The position numbers were made by a program, and so were the translations under genes. The notes under the pieces were generated by a model. It was not told where the DNA came from. It was given only the letters and a program-made list of their open reading frames with translations, and did not search any database. Shown one piece after another: positions 27,358 through 36,909 of a stretch of 64,000 nt of DNA; position 1 is the stretch's first letter; each line of letters opens with the position of its first letter. The stretch lies in contig JAQTMA010000003.1 in assembly GCA_028714615.1 (NCBI GenBank), positions 1 to 64,000 on the forward strand, given 5' to 3'. Source of the stretch: Anaerolineaceae bacterium. GTDB taxonomy: Bacteria; Chloroflexota; Anaerolineae; Anaerolineales; Anaerolineaceae.

Positions 27358-28473
27358 TTATTCCAGCAGATTTGCAAACAAAGCCTCATACTCATCCGTC
27401 ACTTTTTCCCAGCTATACGTATTGAGCGCACGTGCTTCAGCCAGCAAGCGGTATTTCTCAACCTGATCCGGATCCTGAATAAGACCTTCGAGCACACGTC
27501 TTAAGCTCACTGCACCTTGATTCCCATTATAAGAGAGGCCACCATCCGCAATGGTCTCTAGGTTTTCCGGGGTATTATTCACAATGATGCAATTGCTGAA
27601 AGCCATAGCCTCTGTAAGTGCGGGATGCGTACCGCCCACACTCGATGTTTCAACAAATATGAAGGAATTCGATCCCAACTCCTGGTAGCTCTTCCCAAAC
27701 TGATACCCAGTAAAGATAATCCGTCGATCATCTCCTGCACATTGACGGAGTGATTGAATATAATCATCGGCATAAGGTGCATCACCCACGATGACACACT
27801 TCATCTCTGTATTAATTTCTCGGAATGCTTCAATGAGATGATGGGCACAATTTTCCGGAACTAGCCGGCCGACAAATAGGACATACCGCCTTGGTTCCAA
27901 ACCAAATTTCTCCAGAGTATCTCCCGGTAATTCTTTTTTGACTTCAGAACCATAAGGAATATAGGGCGGTAATTGATTGTATGTATTCTGATAATAACCC
28001 TGGACGACATGGGAATCGGTAATAAAGACATTCGGAAGTTTGGTGGCCATGAACTCCGCAAATTGGATATATTTTTTTGCCAATCGAGGCCACTTATCCC
28101 GTTTCCAATCTAAACCATCGACATTGATTATAGTTTTCGTGCCTACCAATCGCGGGATCCAGGTGACCAGGCTGTTCCCAGCGATGAAATAAAGGGCGAT
28201 ATCATATCTCTTAGGAAGCGCATGAATGGACGAAAGAAACGAATGAAAAATCGTATCGAAATACTTGTTCTGAATGGTAGGAAGTTTCACCAGGTGCATT
28301 CCCTTGTAAGTCTGACCAGGATAGGAGATATGGTGCGAACGACAATACACGGTCACATGGTGCCCTCGAGTAACTAACCGCTGGCCGAGTTGTTCAACAC
28401 AGGTTTCAAATCCACTGTAACTAGCAGGAATTCCACGCGTACCCAGCAAAGCAATATTAAGAGCTCGTCCCAT
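27358..28473 (-). CDS. GT4 glycosyltransferase with DUF1972-type N-terminal domain
   Basis: A 371-residue GT-B enzyme. The start IALLGTRGIPASYSGFET is the DUF1972 signature found in rhamnosyltransferase-like GT4 enzymes. The donor half has LFVGRLVPENCAHHL, FVETSSVGGTHPALTEAMAF (the EX7E region) and a C-terminal helix. The ATG overlaps the stop of the upstream GT4 by one base (TAATG), so translation is coupled. Donor and acceptor are unknown. Confidence 0.88.
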   Translation of the reverse strand: MGRALNIALLGTRGIPASYSGFETCVEQLGQRLVTRGHHVTVYCRSHHISYPGQTYKGMHLVKLPTIQNKYFDTIFHSFLSSIHALPKRYDIALYFIAGNSLVTWIPRLVGTKTIINVDGLDWKRDKWPRLAKKYIQFAEFMATKLPNVFITDSHVVQGYYQNTYNQLPPYIPYGSEVKKELPGDTLEKFGLEPRRYVLFVGRLVPENCAHHLIEAFREINTEMKCVIVGDAPYADDYIQSLRQCAGDDRRIIFTGYQFGKSYQELGSNSFIFVETSSVGGTHPALTEAMAFSNCIIVNNTPENLETIADGGLSYNGNQGAVSLRRVLEGLIQDPDQVEKYRLLAEARALNTYSWEKVTDEYEALFANLLE

Positions 28474-29597
28474 TACTTCCGTAAACCTTTCAGCACTTCT
28501 CGGTACACTTCCACAGTGCCCATCGCGGTTTTTTCCCAGGTAAACTTTGCCGCCTGAGCAGGACCAACATTCTTCAGCCTGTTCCGTAATTCCAGATTAG
28601 AGAGGATGGAAAGGATCGCGTTGGCAATTTCCTCTTCACTCTTTGGATTTACCATCAACGCCGCAGTGCCCGCCACCTCCGGCAAAGACGAGCTGTTGGA
28701 TGTTACTACGGGTGTGCCGCAAGCCATTGCTTCTAAAACGGGCAGACCAAATCCTTCGTAGATCGATGGGTAAACAAAAACTTGGGCGGCATTATACAGA
28801 ACAACCAGGTCCTCATCGGATACATAGCCCGGAAAAATCACTTCATTCTTCAGACCAAGCTTACTTACAAGCGTATAGATCTCGGACGCATGCCATTGCG
28901 CTTTTCCAACAATGACCAGTCGGACGGATGGAAACGTCGTTTTGATAATCGAGAAGGCTTTGATTAAGCGAAGCAGGTTTTTACGAGGTTGAAGGTTTCC
29001 CACAGCCAGGATGAAATCGGTGTCAATCCCATGTCGGATGCAAATAGATTTGTCCAATACAGAATCTGATATTGGGGAAAAAATGGATCCAGGCGACAAA
29101 TAGGTTACATAAATCCGATCCTGTAAGAATGGGAATTTATAAAGAATCTCTTTTTTCGAAAATTCAGAGATGGTGATGACTGCACTGGCGTGTGTTAACG
29201 TCAACGGGAGCAGCGTGGAAAATAACAATCGATCACGGAGTTTAAAGAATTCTGGGTAGCGAAAAAACGAAACGTCATGTACTGTGACTACCATGGGGCA
29301 AGGTGGAAGAAACGGACCGATGTAGGTAACATGAAGTAGATCTGCTTGCGAGGAACGGCAAGTATCAGCCAAGCCATTGGTTAACCGTTCCCAATTCCCA
29401 TTCCTGGCTAAGGGGATTCTCGTCGCTCCACCCAAATCAACCCCTGCTGCAGCTCGAGGATTAACAGCCGTCAAACAAGAGACTCCAATCTGTTGTGCCA
29501 GGCTCCGTGCGAGATTGATAATATAAGTCTCGTTGCCTGTTTCATGCTCCCCCACCATATGGCCATCTAACACTACCTTCAATTTGTCGTTGTACAT
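28473..29597 (-). CDS. GT4 glycosyltransferase
   Basis: A 374-residue GT-B enzyme with an N-terminal VVLDGHMVGEHETGNETY, the central HDVSFFRYPEFF, AVGNLQPRKNLLRLI and the donor-binding EGFGLPVLEAMACGTPVV (EX7E). It is closely related in layout to the next GT4 upstream (29641-30762), so the two probably arose by duplication. It is the middle gene of three consecutive GT4 genes read toward the initiating transferase. Confidence 0.9.
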   Translation of the reverse strand: MYNDKLKVVLDGHMVGEHETGNETYIINLARSLAQQIGVSCLTAVNPRAAAGVDLGGATRIPLARNGNWERLTNGLADTCRSSQADLLHVTYIGPFLPPCPMVVTVHDVSFFRYPEFFKLRDRLLFSTLLPLTLTHASAVITISEFSKKEILYKFPFLQDRIYVTYLSPGSIFSPISDSVLDKSICIRHGIDTDFILAVGNLQPRKNLLRLIKAFSIIKTTFPSVRLVIVGKAQWHASEIYTLVSKLGLKNEVIFPGYVSDEDLVVLYNAAQVFVYPSIYEGFGLPVLEAMACGTPVVTSNSSSLPEVAGTAALMVNPKSEEEIANAILSILSNLELRNRLKNVGPAQAAKFTWEKTAMGTVEVYREVLKGLRK

Positions 29598-29640
29598 ATA
29601 TGCTATTCAATGATGCGAAATCGGAATACCTGAGTGACAC

Positions 29641-30762
29641 TCAATTGCCACCGCAGACCTTTTCGTAAACAGTGTAAGTCTCTCGAGCGCACTTCTCCCA
29701 GGTGAACTTCGCAGATTGTTTGAGCCCGGCAGCACGTAAGCAATTGGCTGTATTCGCATCATCGAGGATGTTTATCATTCCAGACGCGATGTCTCCAATA
29801 TTCATGGGATCGATCAAACACGCAGCATCCCCTGCAACTTCAACAAGTGATGAGTTGTTTGACGTCACCACGGGGCAGTTACAAGCCATTGCTTCCAATA
29901 CTGGTAGGCCAAAACCTTCATAAAGTGAGGGAAATACAAACAGACGGGCAGCATTATAGAGCCCGATTAAATCCTCTTCTGAAACCCTGCCAAGGAATCG
30001 CACTTGCTGGTCAAGGCCTAGCTCCTTCACTAGTTTGAGAATATCTGCATACATCCAACCCAGAGGTCCAGCATGTACCAGTTTAATTCGAGGATCTATA
30101 TTTCCGATCTGTTGATATGCCTTGATGAGGGAGGAGATGTTTTTGCGGGGTTCTAACGTCCCCACAGTCAAAATGAATTGATCCAGGCCATATTTCTGTT
30201 TTACCGTCTCGATCGGTGCAAGACCGATATGCCGGTAACTTGGCGAAGCTGCCAGATAGGTAACATATATTTTTTCGGCAGGGACTCGTAACCATTGGAT
30301 AATATCTCTCTTTGAGCACTCAGAGATCGTTAATATTGCGGCTGCATGCCTGGCTGCATAAGGGACCATCAATCGGGCGTAATTACGATGCCAGAAGGGA
30401 AAGTTGTTCGGGGACTGGAGAATGGTTGTATCGTATATGGTTACGACCTGAGGAGAAGAGGTTGCCAAGGAAGCATACCCGGCCGGGTTATGGAGAAGCT
30501 CGACTTTCGCCTTACGGGCTTCTAGTGGGAGTTTGATATGCTGCCAAAGAATATCCCGGTATAGGGAGTCAAGCCGGGTACGAAGAGTTTTTGCACGAGA
30601 CATATCTCGTAATTGTTTAACCATAAATGGTATGAACTCGTCATCCGGAAAATAATCTACCAGAGAACGAAGTAGATTACGGGTATATGTACCTGTCCCC
30701 GCCTGATTTAGGGCAATCACCGAAGCATCAAAACCAATCTTCAAGGGATTAATTAGAATCAC
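29641..30762 (-). CDS. GT4 glycosyltransferase
   Basis: A 373-residue GT-B enzyme with GFDASVIALNQAGTGTYTRNL, TVGTLEPRKNISSLIKAY and EGFGLPVLEAMACNCPVV (EX7E). It is paralogous to 28473-29597. The start is the GTG at 30762, which overlaps the Wzy gene's 3' end by 14 nt; GGAG is directly adjacent to the GTG, so a TTG six codons later (before KIGFDAS) is also possible. Confidence 0.88.
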   Translation of the reverse strand: MILINPLKIGFDASVIALNQAGTGTYTRNLLRSLVDYFPDDEFIPFMVKQLRDMSRAKTLRTRLDSLYRDILWQHIKLPLEARKAKVELLHNPAGYASLATSSPQVVTIYDTTILQSPNNFPFWHRNYARLMVPYAARHAAAILTISECSKRDIIQWLRVPAEKIYVTYLAASPSYRHIGLAPIETVKQKYGLDQFILTVGTLEPRKNISSLIKAYQQIGNIDPRIKLVHAGPLGWMYADILKLVKELGLDQQVRFLGRVSEEDLIGLYNAARLFVFPSLYEGFGLPVLEAMACNCPVVTSNNSSLVEVAGDAACLIDPMNIGDIASGMINILDDANTANCLRAAGLKQSAKFTWEKCARETYTVYEKVCGGN

Positions 30763-32080
30763 TCCTCACATCTGTAAGCCTATTGAATTTCAAGAAGATT
30801 CGAGTTAATCCTGCAATCATACCCATATGCACCCACGGAAACGACAGAAGGATTCCATCGGTTGTAAAAAAAGTTAATAGCATAAGAATTGACGCCAGTA
30901 AGAAAGGAAACAAAAGATCAGGCACATTCGGAAGTTTAGTAAGAAAGAGAGCATTCGCATGAAACATAACCAACCATCCGAAAAAGAGAACGACGCCTAC
31001 TAAACCTGTATCGAAAAGGATAGAAAGAGGAAGACTTCCTATGTACCCACCGAGGCGTCCATATATCGGGTTCCCCATGGAATCACGGCCAATATTTACT
31101 TGACCATAAGAATTCGCACCATGGCCAAGAATATAATGCCCCGACATTTGATCCCATGCTGTACGATACATACTTATCCGACCTGTGAGGGATGAAGAAT
31201 TACTCGGATTCAGGATTGTCCCAATAATTCGATCTGTATACGATGTGTGGATTATTCCAGTAACCAGTATCAACCCGCAAAAAACGAGGATGGATGAAAC
31301 GAGGGCGATAATATAAAAGTTCCTTCTTGACAGCCTTCCGCGGAACAGAGTATCGATTATCAGTCCGACAAAAAAAACCAGTTGGGCCGACCTGGTCCCG
31401 CTGATCAGTACACCGATAAAAGCAATCAAAAATTTAAATATACTGGATCGGTCTTTCGCTTTATGATGAACTATTCGGTCCCATAGGATAACTCCTAGCA
31501 TCATGGCTGAGATTCCATAAAAGTTCGGTTCCCAAGCGAGACCCTGTACCCTTCGATAGGTAACGATATCAGTATAGGACTCTGAGAAATAATTGGTTTT
31601 CATGAGAATATCTAGAAGACACCCTCCGACTCCTATAAGGATTACGATAAACCAGACATCCAAATATATCTTGCTTGATTGTATTCCCCATTTCGAACAG
31701 AAATATGCGGTTACAAAAAGGGTTAAACCTCCAGAAATTAGCAAGTAGAGAGATCGAAAACTTACATTAAATATTGGTGAAAATAATATAGATGATACGA
31801 AGCTGACAATCAACCATGCAACAATCAGCGCCCACCCGCTAACGATCGCGGGATTTGGGACACCTTTGGCTAGCACTAAAATTGTAATTGCGATGATCAC
31901 CAGAATGTATTCGATTCTGACTGATGATCCGTTAATCGGAATCGTGTAGCGACTGGCAAAACTTAAAACCAGGATGAACAAAAATAGATATTTCCACCAG
32001 ATCCACACTTTTATACGCATGATAAGTGCTCTATTAACACGAACAGAACCTGGGATATCGAGAAATATATGCTTAGTCAT
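30749..32080 (-). CDS. wzy: Wzy-type polysaccharide polymerase
   Basis: A roughly 443-residue polytopic protein with 10-12 TM segments. It has the motif LISGTRSAQLVFF, an EPNFYGISAM element and GHGANSYGQV in the large periplasmic loop, as in O-antigen polymerase/ligase proteins. Its place among GT2/GT4 genes and next to a flippase favours polymerase over ligase. The frame extends to 32149, but that overlaps the GT2 gene. The ATG at 32080 lies 13 nt after the GT2 stop; an ATG at 32020 just before TM1 is also possible. Neither has a strong ribosome-binding site. Confidence 0.75.
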   Translation of the reverse strand: MTKHIFLDIPGSVRVNRALIMRIKVWIWWKYLFLFILVLSFASRYTIPINGSSVRIEYILVIIAITILVLAKGVPNPAIVSGWALIVAWLIVSFVSSILFSPIFNVSFRSLYLLISGGLTLFVTAYFCSKWGIQSSKIYLDVWFIVILIGVGGCLLDILMKTNYFSESYTDIVTYRRVQGLAWEPNFYGISAMMLGVILWDRIVHHKAKDRSSIFKFLIAFIGVLISGTRSAQLVFFVGLIIDTLFRGRLSRRNFYIIALVSSILVFCGLILVTGIIHTSYTDRIIGTILNPSNSSSLTGRISMYRTAWDQMSGHYILGHGANSYGQVNIGRDSMGNPIYGRLGGYIGSLPLSILFDTGLVGVVLFFGWLVMFHANALFLTKLPNVPDLLFPFLLASILMLLTFFTTDGILLSFPWVHMGMIAGLTRIFLKFNRLTDVRSDSN

Positions 32081-32093
32081 CAGAAAGGGTAGT

Positions 32094-33068
32094 CTATTGC
32101 CGCCAATTACGAAAAAAACGAACAACTTTCCCGGCAATTTCAACTCCAAATCCCGGGAGTATCGAGAGTGGTAATGCTAAGACCCAGAACGACCAGGCTC
32201 TCGCATTGTACTGCAATAAGTTGATTATTAATCCCCTTACATCTTCTCGACGAGCTTTCAATAGTGCCAACCGGGGAAGGACGTAATCTCGCACAGCAAG
32301 GTTTTCTGCCGCACGGATTGCATTTCTAGAATAACCCTGACCCTCCAATGCCTCGATCGTTTGACCAATCCCTTGAATGAAATAACGGTTCCAAGTTGAG
32401 CTATTCATTGACAAGTCGCCCCTATTTTGGACCAAAGGAGATGAGAGATAGAGGACTTTACAATCCTTGGCTGCTACCCAATAAGTTGCGTAAAGAAACG
32501 ATGCACCTACACTTGCAAACCGTTCAAAATCCTGGTAAGGAATGTTCAGAAACTTAGCTTTTTCGATAACACTGCAGGAAAGATATCCGAGCTGCCCTCC
32601 AAACATGCGTAATAACTGATTTCGGTCGTTAATCACTTGGTCTTGAGGAATACGAATACTCCTGGGGCGAATAATAGTAGTGAAGTCTTGCACCCAGACA
32701 GAAAAATTAACAATAATGAGGCAATATCCCTTATCCAGTTGGCGAAGTACCTGTTTGACAGATTCCAAAGTCAACCGGTCATCATCCCCGAGAATCCAAA
32801 TATACTTCCCTATCGCTTGGGTGGCTACCCGATAGAAATTCGCCTCACCTCCAATATTCACATCATTTCGAAAATATTTAATATTTGGGAATTGGAGGTA
32901 TTGTTCTTCAATCAATTTCTGGGTATCGTCAAGACTGGCATTATCCGAGATAACAATCTCAATCTGTTGTTCAAATCCATATGCTGAGGATAAAATGCAA
33001 TCGAGCGCCTGTTGAAGATAACCAGCCCGATTATATGTGGGTATACAGATCGATAATATCGGAGCCAT
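32094..33068 (-). CDS. GT2 glycosyltransferase (abequosyltransferase-like)
   Basis: A 324-residue GT-A enzyme with LSICIPTYNRAGYL, ISDNASLDDT and the metal-binding WILGDDDRL. The C-terminal hydrophobic stretch (about 290-312) may associate with the membrane. It resembles GT2 enzymes of the RfbV type that use CDP-3,6-dideoxyhexoses; with the CDP-sugar module directly upstream this is a reasonable guess, not shown. The ATG follows the stop of the paralogous upstream GT2 with no gap (TAA-ATG). Confidence 0.85.
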   Translation of the reverse strand: MAPILSICIPTYNRAGYLQQALDCILSSAYGFEQQIEIVISDNASLDDTQKLIEEQYLQFPNIKYFRNDVNIGGEANFYRVATQAIGKYIWILGDDDRLTLESVKQVLRQLDKGYCLIIVNFSVWVQDFTTIIRPRSIRIPQDQVINDRNQLLRMFGGQLGYLSCSVIEKAKFLNIPYQDFERFASVGASFLYATYWVAAKDCKVLYLSSPLVQNRGDLSMNSSTWNRYFIQGIGQTIEALEGQGYSRNAIRAAENLAVRDYVLPRLALLKARREDVRGLIINLLQYNARAWSFWVLALPLSILPGFGVEIAGKVVRFFRNWRQ

Positions 33069-34046
33069 TTACGCGGATCTGTAATTCTTATAAAAACGAA
33101 CTAATCTTCGAGTAAGATTATAGCAAGGGCATAAAATGAACCGTGGAATGATCAAAACGGGATATATGAACACCCAAAAAGATTTGTATGTCCCATATGT
33201 TTTCACTAAACGCTCTTCCTGGGCTTTAAGACCTCGATAATCACCTTTACATCGTTTGAGCATTACAAGGCCGAATATATTGGCTCGGATGGACCGACTT
33301 ACGCGTTTACGAACGATATTACGATCTAAAATACCATCTATTACGAGGCCATGGTAAAAATCACTTTCGGCAATTCCGCAGCCTTCCAACCAATCCCAGC
33401 GTTGGTTGTCAGGGATTCGAGCTGCCACTTTTAGAGTGCCTAGAAAAACATATGGACCTTTTTCATACATACAAATCCTTGCCGAAATATCCAAATGTGC
33501 CTGCCCTGGGCCAAGTTTCACATATTGGGTGTATTTTTCTGCATAATCTCGTTTGAGTGTAAGTGATGAGATAAAGCCTAAACCAGCGAACAAGAAAAAT
33601 TCTTTCCCGTTTATAAAGATCTTATCCGCCGCAGGCATCTTTAGTCCCTCAGCCAGCCTTGGGTCGCCTTCTCGAAAAGGAAAATGATTTACATACAAAA
33701 TGGCTGGTTCATAAGTCTGTATCTCTTTTAGGATTCGGCCATAAGAACCAGGTAGGGATATATCATCATCTGAAAAAAGAGAGATATACCTCCCTCTCCC
33801 TTGTTCGATGCAAACGACAATATTACCGTCGAAACCCAAATTTTTCTCGTTCCGGTGATAGCGAAGCAGAGGGTACGATTGAATTAGTCGGTCTACCACA
33901 TCTTTTGTTCCATCTGTAGAGGCATTATCACAGACAACCACTTCAATCTGATCTCTTCTAGCCACCTGAGGAAGGATAGATTCGAGCGCTTTACAGAGCA
34001 ACTCTGCTCTGTTATAGGTGGGAATACAAATGGAAAGTAATATCAT
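33069..34046 (-). CDS. GT2 glycosyltransferase, paralogue of the next gene
   Basis: A 325-residue GT-A enzyme with LLSICIPTYNRAELL, VCDNASTDGT and the metal-binding LFSDDDI. It ends with a hydrophobic and basic tail like that of the adjacent GT2. The two GT2 genes are head-to-tail and similar in length and architecture, which suggests a local duplication followed by change of specificity. Base composition is AT-rich compared with the rhamnose genes. Confidence 0.85.
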   Translation of the reverse strand: MILLSICIPTYNRAELLCKALESILPQVARRDQIEVVVCDNASTDGTKDVVDRLIQSYPLLRYHRNEKNLGFDGNIVVCIEQGRGRYISLFSDDDISLPGSYGRILKEIQTYEPAILYVNHFPFREGDPRLAEGLKMPAADKIFINGKEFFLFAGLGFISSLTLKRDYAEKYTQYVKLGPGQAHLDISARICMYEKGPYVFLGTLKVAARIPDNQRWDWLEGCGIAESDFYHGLVIDGILDRNIVRKRVSRSIRANIFGLVMLKRCKGDYRGLKAQEERLVKTYGTYKSFWVFIYPVLIIPRFILCPCYNLTRRLVRFYKNYRSA

Positions 34047-34219
34047 TGTAATTGATAGAATTTATTGGCAGTATTTGTTTTCGGTGATTGAGACTCACGG
34101 TCATTCAGATTATCACTCATCTAGTTAGTAATACTACCACCTCTGATCTAGAAGCGGGATGAAAGTTTACCTTCTTGTGTAATCCAATTTGACAATTCTC
34201 ATCAATTTATTGGTCAGAC

Positions 34220-35665
34220 CTATTGCACTGTCTCTCTAACGGTTTCCTTCGCCTCACAAGTATCGCCCCCATGCCATCTTCGACGTTTTTCTCGAAAAAC
34301 CAAAAAAGATATTGGTAACCCAATAAAGATTATGATCAATGAATATGCCATTGCCATTATCTCAGCATTGTAAAATCGGGCTGTTATAAAATTTGATATT
34401 GTAATCAGACCAGCAAGTCCTAAGTTTACAAACAAGAAGGGTTCCTGCTTATGAGCTCTAAGGTACTCGCCAAATGAATAAATAATCACCCCAGCTATCC
34501 CGGCAACCGAAAGTAATATAAATGCTGGTAAGGATAACACTCGATTTCCATAAGTAGGATAGAAATGCTTAGCGAGGATAAGGATAATGGTTACCCCTAG
34601 CGATACCGTAATTGTTACTGCCAACGCTTGTAGAGTATTTTGGATTGCAGCTCGATCTAACTCCTTAAATTGTCTACGCTTCACAAATGACCCATAAGTC
34701 ACCGAACGTGTTGATATCCAAGGCATTCCGGCGTTGGTTGTTGTGTCCACCAAGTTCCGACTCATCCCCATCTGGCCTGCCTCAACGGGATTCCGATAGG
34801 AAAACAACAATGGATTGAATACATAACCCATAAAATAGGAGGATAACCAGCTGAGCGCTACCCTCCATTGCATTGGTAAAATTTCTCGCCGCCAAGAGAT
34901 TTGATCTCTAGTCTGTTCGTTTTGGAAGGATTTAAGTTGTCCGATCAAACCAGGGAATGATTTAATGAACCAAATGAGAAAACAAATTGATTGTGTAAAT
35001 TGGAGGATAGCTGCAGAGTATAATTTCATTCCGAGTGCTAAAGAACCACAAAAAAATAATGTGCTTAAAATGTTTTGTATTAGACGAATTCGCTGAAGGT
35101 CGGTCACCCTCGCGCAGCCGGATAGTACCGAAATTATTGGAATAAGACAATTCCCTGTTGCAGATGCTAAGATCAAAAGAATCCAAGGGATACTGTATTG
35201 AAACGGGGTGAGCCCTGCATTAGTCTTAAAGAATATTAGACCAACAGGGATCAAAACAATCCCTTCCAATATGCTTATCACACTATACCATTTGATTGAC
35301 TTATTAACCATGGAAAATAGCCGGGAGAGAGATGCATCATCTCCCAGTATCGTACCCAACCCACTCCACTGTAAATTGGCGTACTCATTACTTGAAAAAT
35401 GGGTTATTACTACCCCCAATCCAAGCTCAAGAAAGACATTGAGGGATAAAATACTATAAAAGGTATAGTAATAACCTTGCTCGATTGGTGATAAAAACCT
35501 CGCAATACTATAAAACATAACCGGCTGAAAAGCTGCAGAAAATATTTTACTGAATAGACTATAAGAAATCGCCCGGTCTATCCCAATAATCGAACGGCCT
35601 TTCTTCAAAATTGCGAAGAAATTTTTCATAGTTTTATAGCCGGAGCCAAAACGAGGGAAATTCAT
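34220..35665 (-). CDS. wzx: Wzx-like repeat-unit flippase
   Basis: A 481-residue polytopic protein with about 12 TM segments. The N-terminal FLSPIEQGYYYTFYSI and FLELGLGVVI are typical of polysaccharide-biosynthesis flippases in the MOP superfamily. It should move undecaprenyl-PP repeat units across the membrane to Wzy. The gene is among the most AT-rich of the window (19 G/C in 60 at 34381-34440). The ATG at 35665 lacks a clear ribosome-binding site; an ATG 12 codons later is also possible. Gaps of 173-185 nt on both sides hold no convincing gene. Confidence 0.82.
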   Translation of the reverse strand: MNFPRFGSGYKTMKNFFAILKKGRSIIGIDRAISYSLFSKIFSAAFQPVMFYSIARFLSPIEQGYYYTFYSILSLNVFLELGLGVVITHFSSNEYANLQWSGLGTILGDDASLSRLFSMVNKSIKWYSVISILEGIVLIPVGLIFFKTNAGLTPFQYSIPWILLILASATGNCLIPIISVLSGCARVTDLQRIRLIQNILSTLFFCGSLALGMKLYSAAILQFTQSICFLIWFIKSFPGLIGQLKSFQNEQTRDQISWRREILPMQWRVALSWLSSYFMGYVFNPLLFSYRNPVEAGQMGMSRNLVDTTTNAGMPWISTRSVTYGSFVKRRQFKELDRAAIQNTLQALAVTITVSLGVTIILILAKHFYPTYGNRVLSLPAFILLSVAGIAGVIIYSFGEYLRAHKQEPFLFVNLGLAGLITISNFITARFYNAEIMAMAYSLIIIFIGLPISFLVFREKRRRWHGGDTCEAKETVRETVQ

Positions 35666-35850
35666 TGAATTGAAATGGATTGTTTTTTCGGAGGTGCCCG
35701 TATCGACATTGAATCATAGTGAGTAACATGAGCAATTCATTTCCTACCCTCAATTCAGCTGACCTGTCTTATTCAATATCCCCCCAATCTTCATCGGTTC
35801 AATAAATACTTGCCCTCGTGACATTTCGATAACGTTTAGCATCTCAATGG

Positions 35851-36909
35851 TTATAATAATCCACTAATTTGATTCCACTTGATAGTTCGCTGGATAGCCA
35901 GGTCTAAATCTACAGACAATCCCAAACCAAGGTCGATTTTTGCCATGCTCACGTCAGGAACAAATTTAGAATTGTGCAAATTCCGATCCATGCCGGTCCC
36001 CACCAAAACCTTGGGCCGTATCGGGAAATTTCCAGATATTTTTTCAGCAAGCTCGGCCAAGGTAATACCCCGGGGACTGCCTACATTATAGTTTTTACCA
36101 GTTGCTCCTTGCCCCAGAATGCGCAGTAGCCACCATGCCATATCACTTGCGTACATATAGCTTCGTACGGTTTCCCCGTCTCCTTGAATCCGGATAGGCC
36201 CCCCTTGCAGACTGTCGCGGATAAAATTGTTAATCGCCCATGGACGATCCAAACATTGATAGGGTCCTAAAAATGCAAATGGTCGGGCAGTGACAATTGG
36301 CATACGGTATTGGTTACGATAGGTCGCACACAACATCTCCCCAAAACGTTTGGCTTCGATATATGCACTATTCACTGATGCGCAATCTATACCCCCAGTA
36401 AAACTCTCGGGTATTCCATCTAAGTCTAATGGCTGGCGACCGTAAATTAACCCAGAACTAATATTCAAAAACTTCTTAAGTCCCGGTAAACGAGTGGCTG
36501 CTTCTAAAACTGAAGCGGTTCCTTGGGAAATTACCCGAATAACTTGCAGCGGGTCAGAAGCGTGGAGACGGTTATCTGGGTTACCCGCCGCATGAATCAC
36601 AAAGCCCACATCATTAGGCAAACCTACCAAATGACGGACATCCTGTTCAATAAGCTCAATGTCTGACCGAGAAGCTAAGTGTGGAGCTTTTTCTCGGAAT
36701 GAGTATGCTCGGCTTGAGAGTAATAAAAGGCGAACACCTAACCGATCCCGGTCATTTAAATAAGTCACTAATTCTGCCAGCCAAATACCCACAAATCCAG
36801 TCCCCCCAGTGATTAATATCCGCTCACCACGCAGTGTTTCTAGCATAGAGATATCGCCAGCTACACGTTCACAATCTTGGTGCACAAGGTCTATTGCGTC
36901 TGTATGCAC
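35851..36909 (-). CDS. NAD(P)-dependent extended SDR (sugar-nucleotide reductase/epimerase)
   Basis: A 352-residue Rossmann enzyme with LITGGTGFVGIWLAEL near residues 31-46, ISSGLIYGRQP, and the catalytic Tyr/Lys in SAYIEAKRFGE. It is a paralogue of the SDR at 41936-42964, with which it shares RPFAFLGPY and INNFIRDSL. It is probably a 4-keto reductase or epimerase acting on a CDP-sugar or on a branched product. The GTG start overlaps the aldolase stop by one base and has AGGGAGGGG upstream. Exact reaction unknown. Confidence 0.8.
   Translation of the reverse strand: MHTDAIDLVHQDCERVAGDISMLETLRGERILITGGTGFVGIWLAELVTYLNDRDRLGVRLLLLSSRAYSFREKAPHLASRSDIELIEQDVRHLVGLPNDVGFVIHAAGNPDNRLHASDPLQVIRVISQGTASVLEAATRLPGLKKFLNISSGLIYGRQPLDLDGIPESFTGGIDCASVNSAYIEAKRFGEMLCATYRNQYRMPIVTARPFAFLGPYQCLDRPWAINNFIRDSLQGGPIRIQGDGETVRSYMYASDMAWWLLRILGQGATGKNYNVGSPRGITLAELAEKISGNFPIRPKVLVGTGMDRNLHNSKFVPDVSMAKIDLGLGLSVDLDLAIQRTIKWNQISGLL

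Noticed and set aside
34047..34219. Possible small gene or RNA in the gap between the flippase and the GT2 gene
   Set aside because: No frame with start and ribosome-binding site, no convincing promoter, only a short TAGTA/TACTA symmetry.
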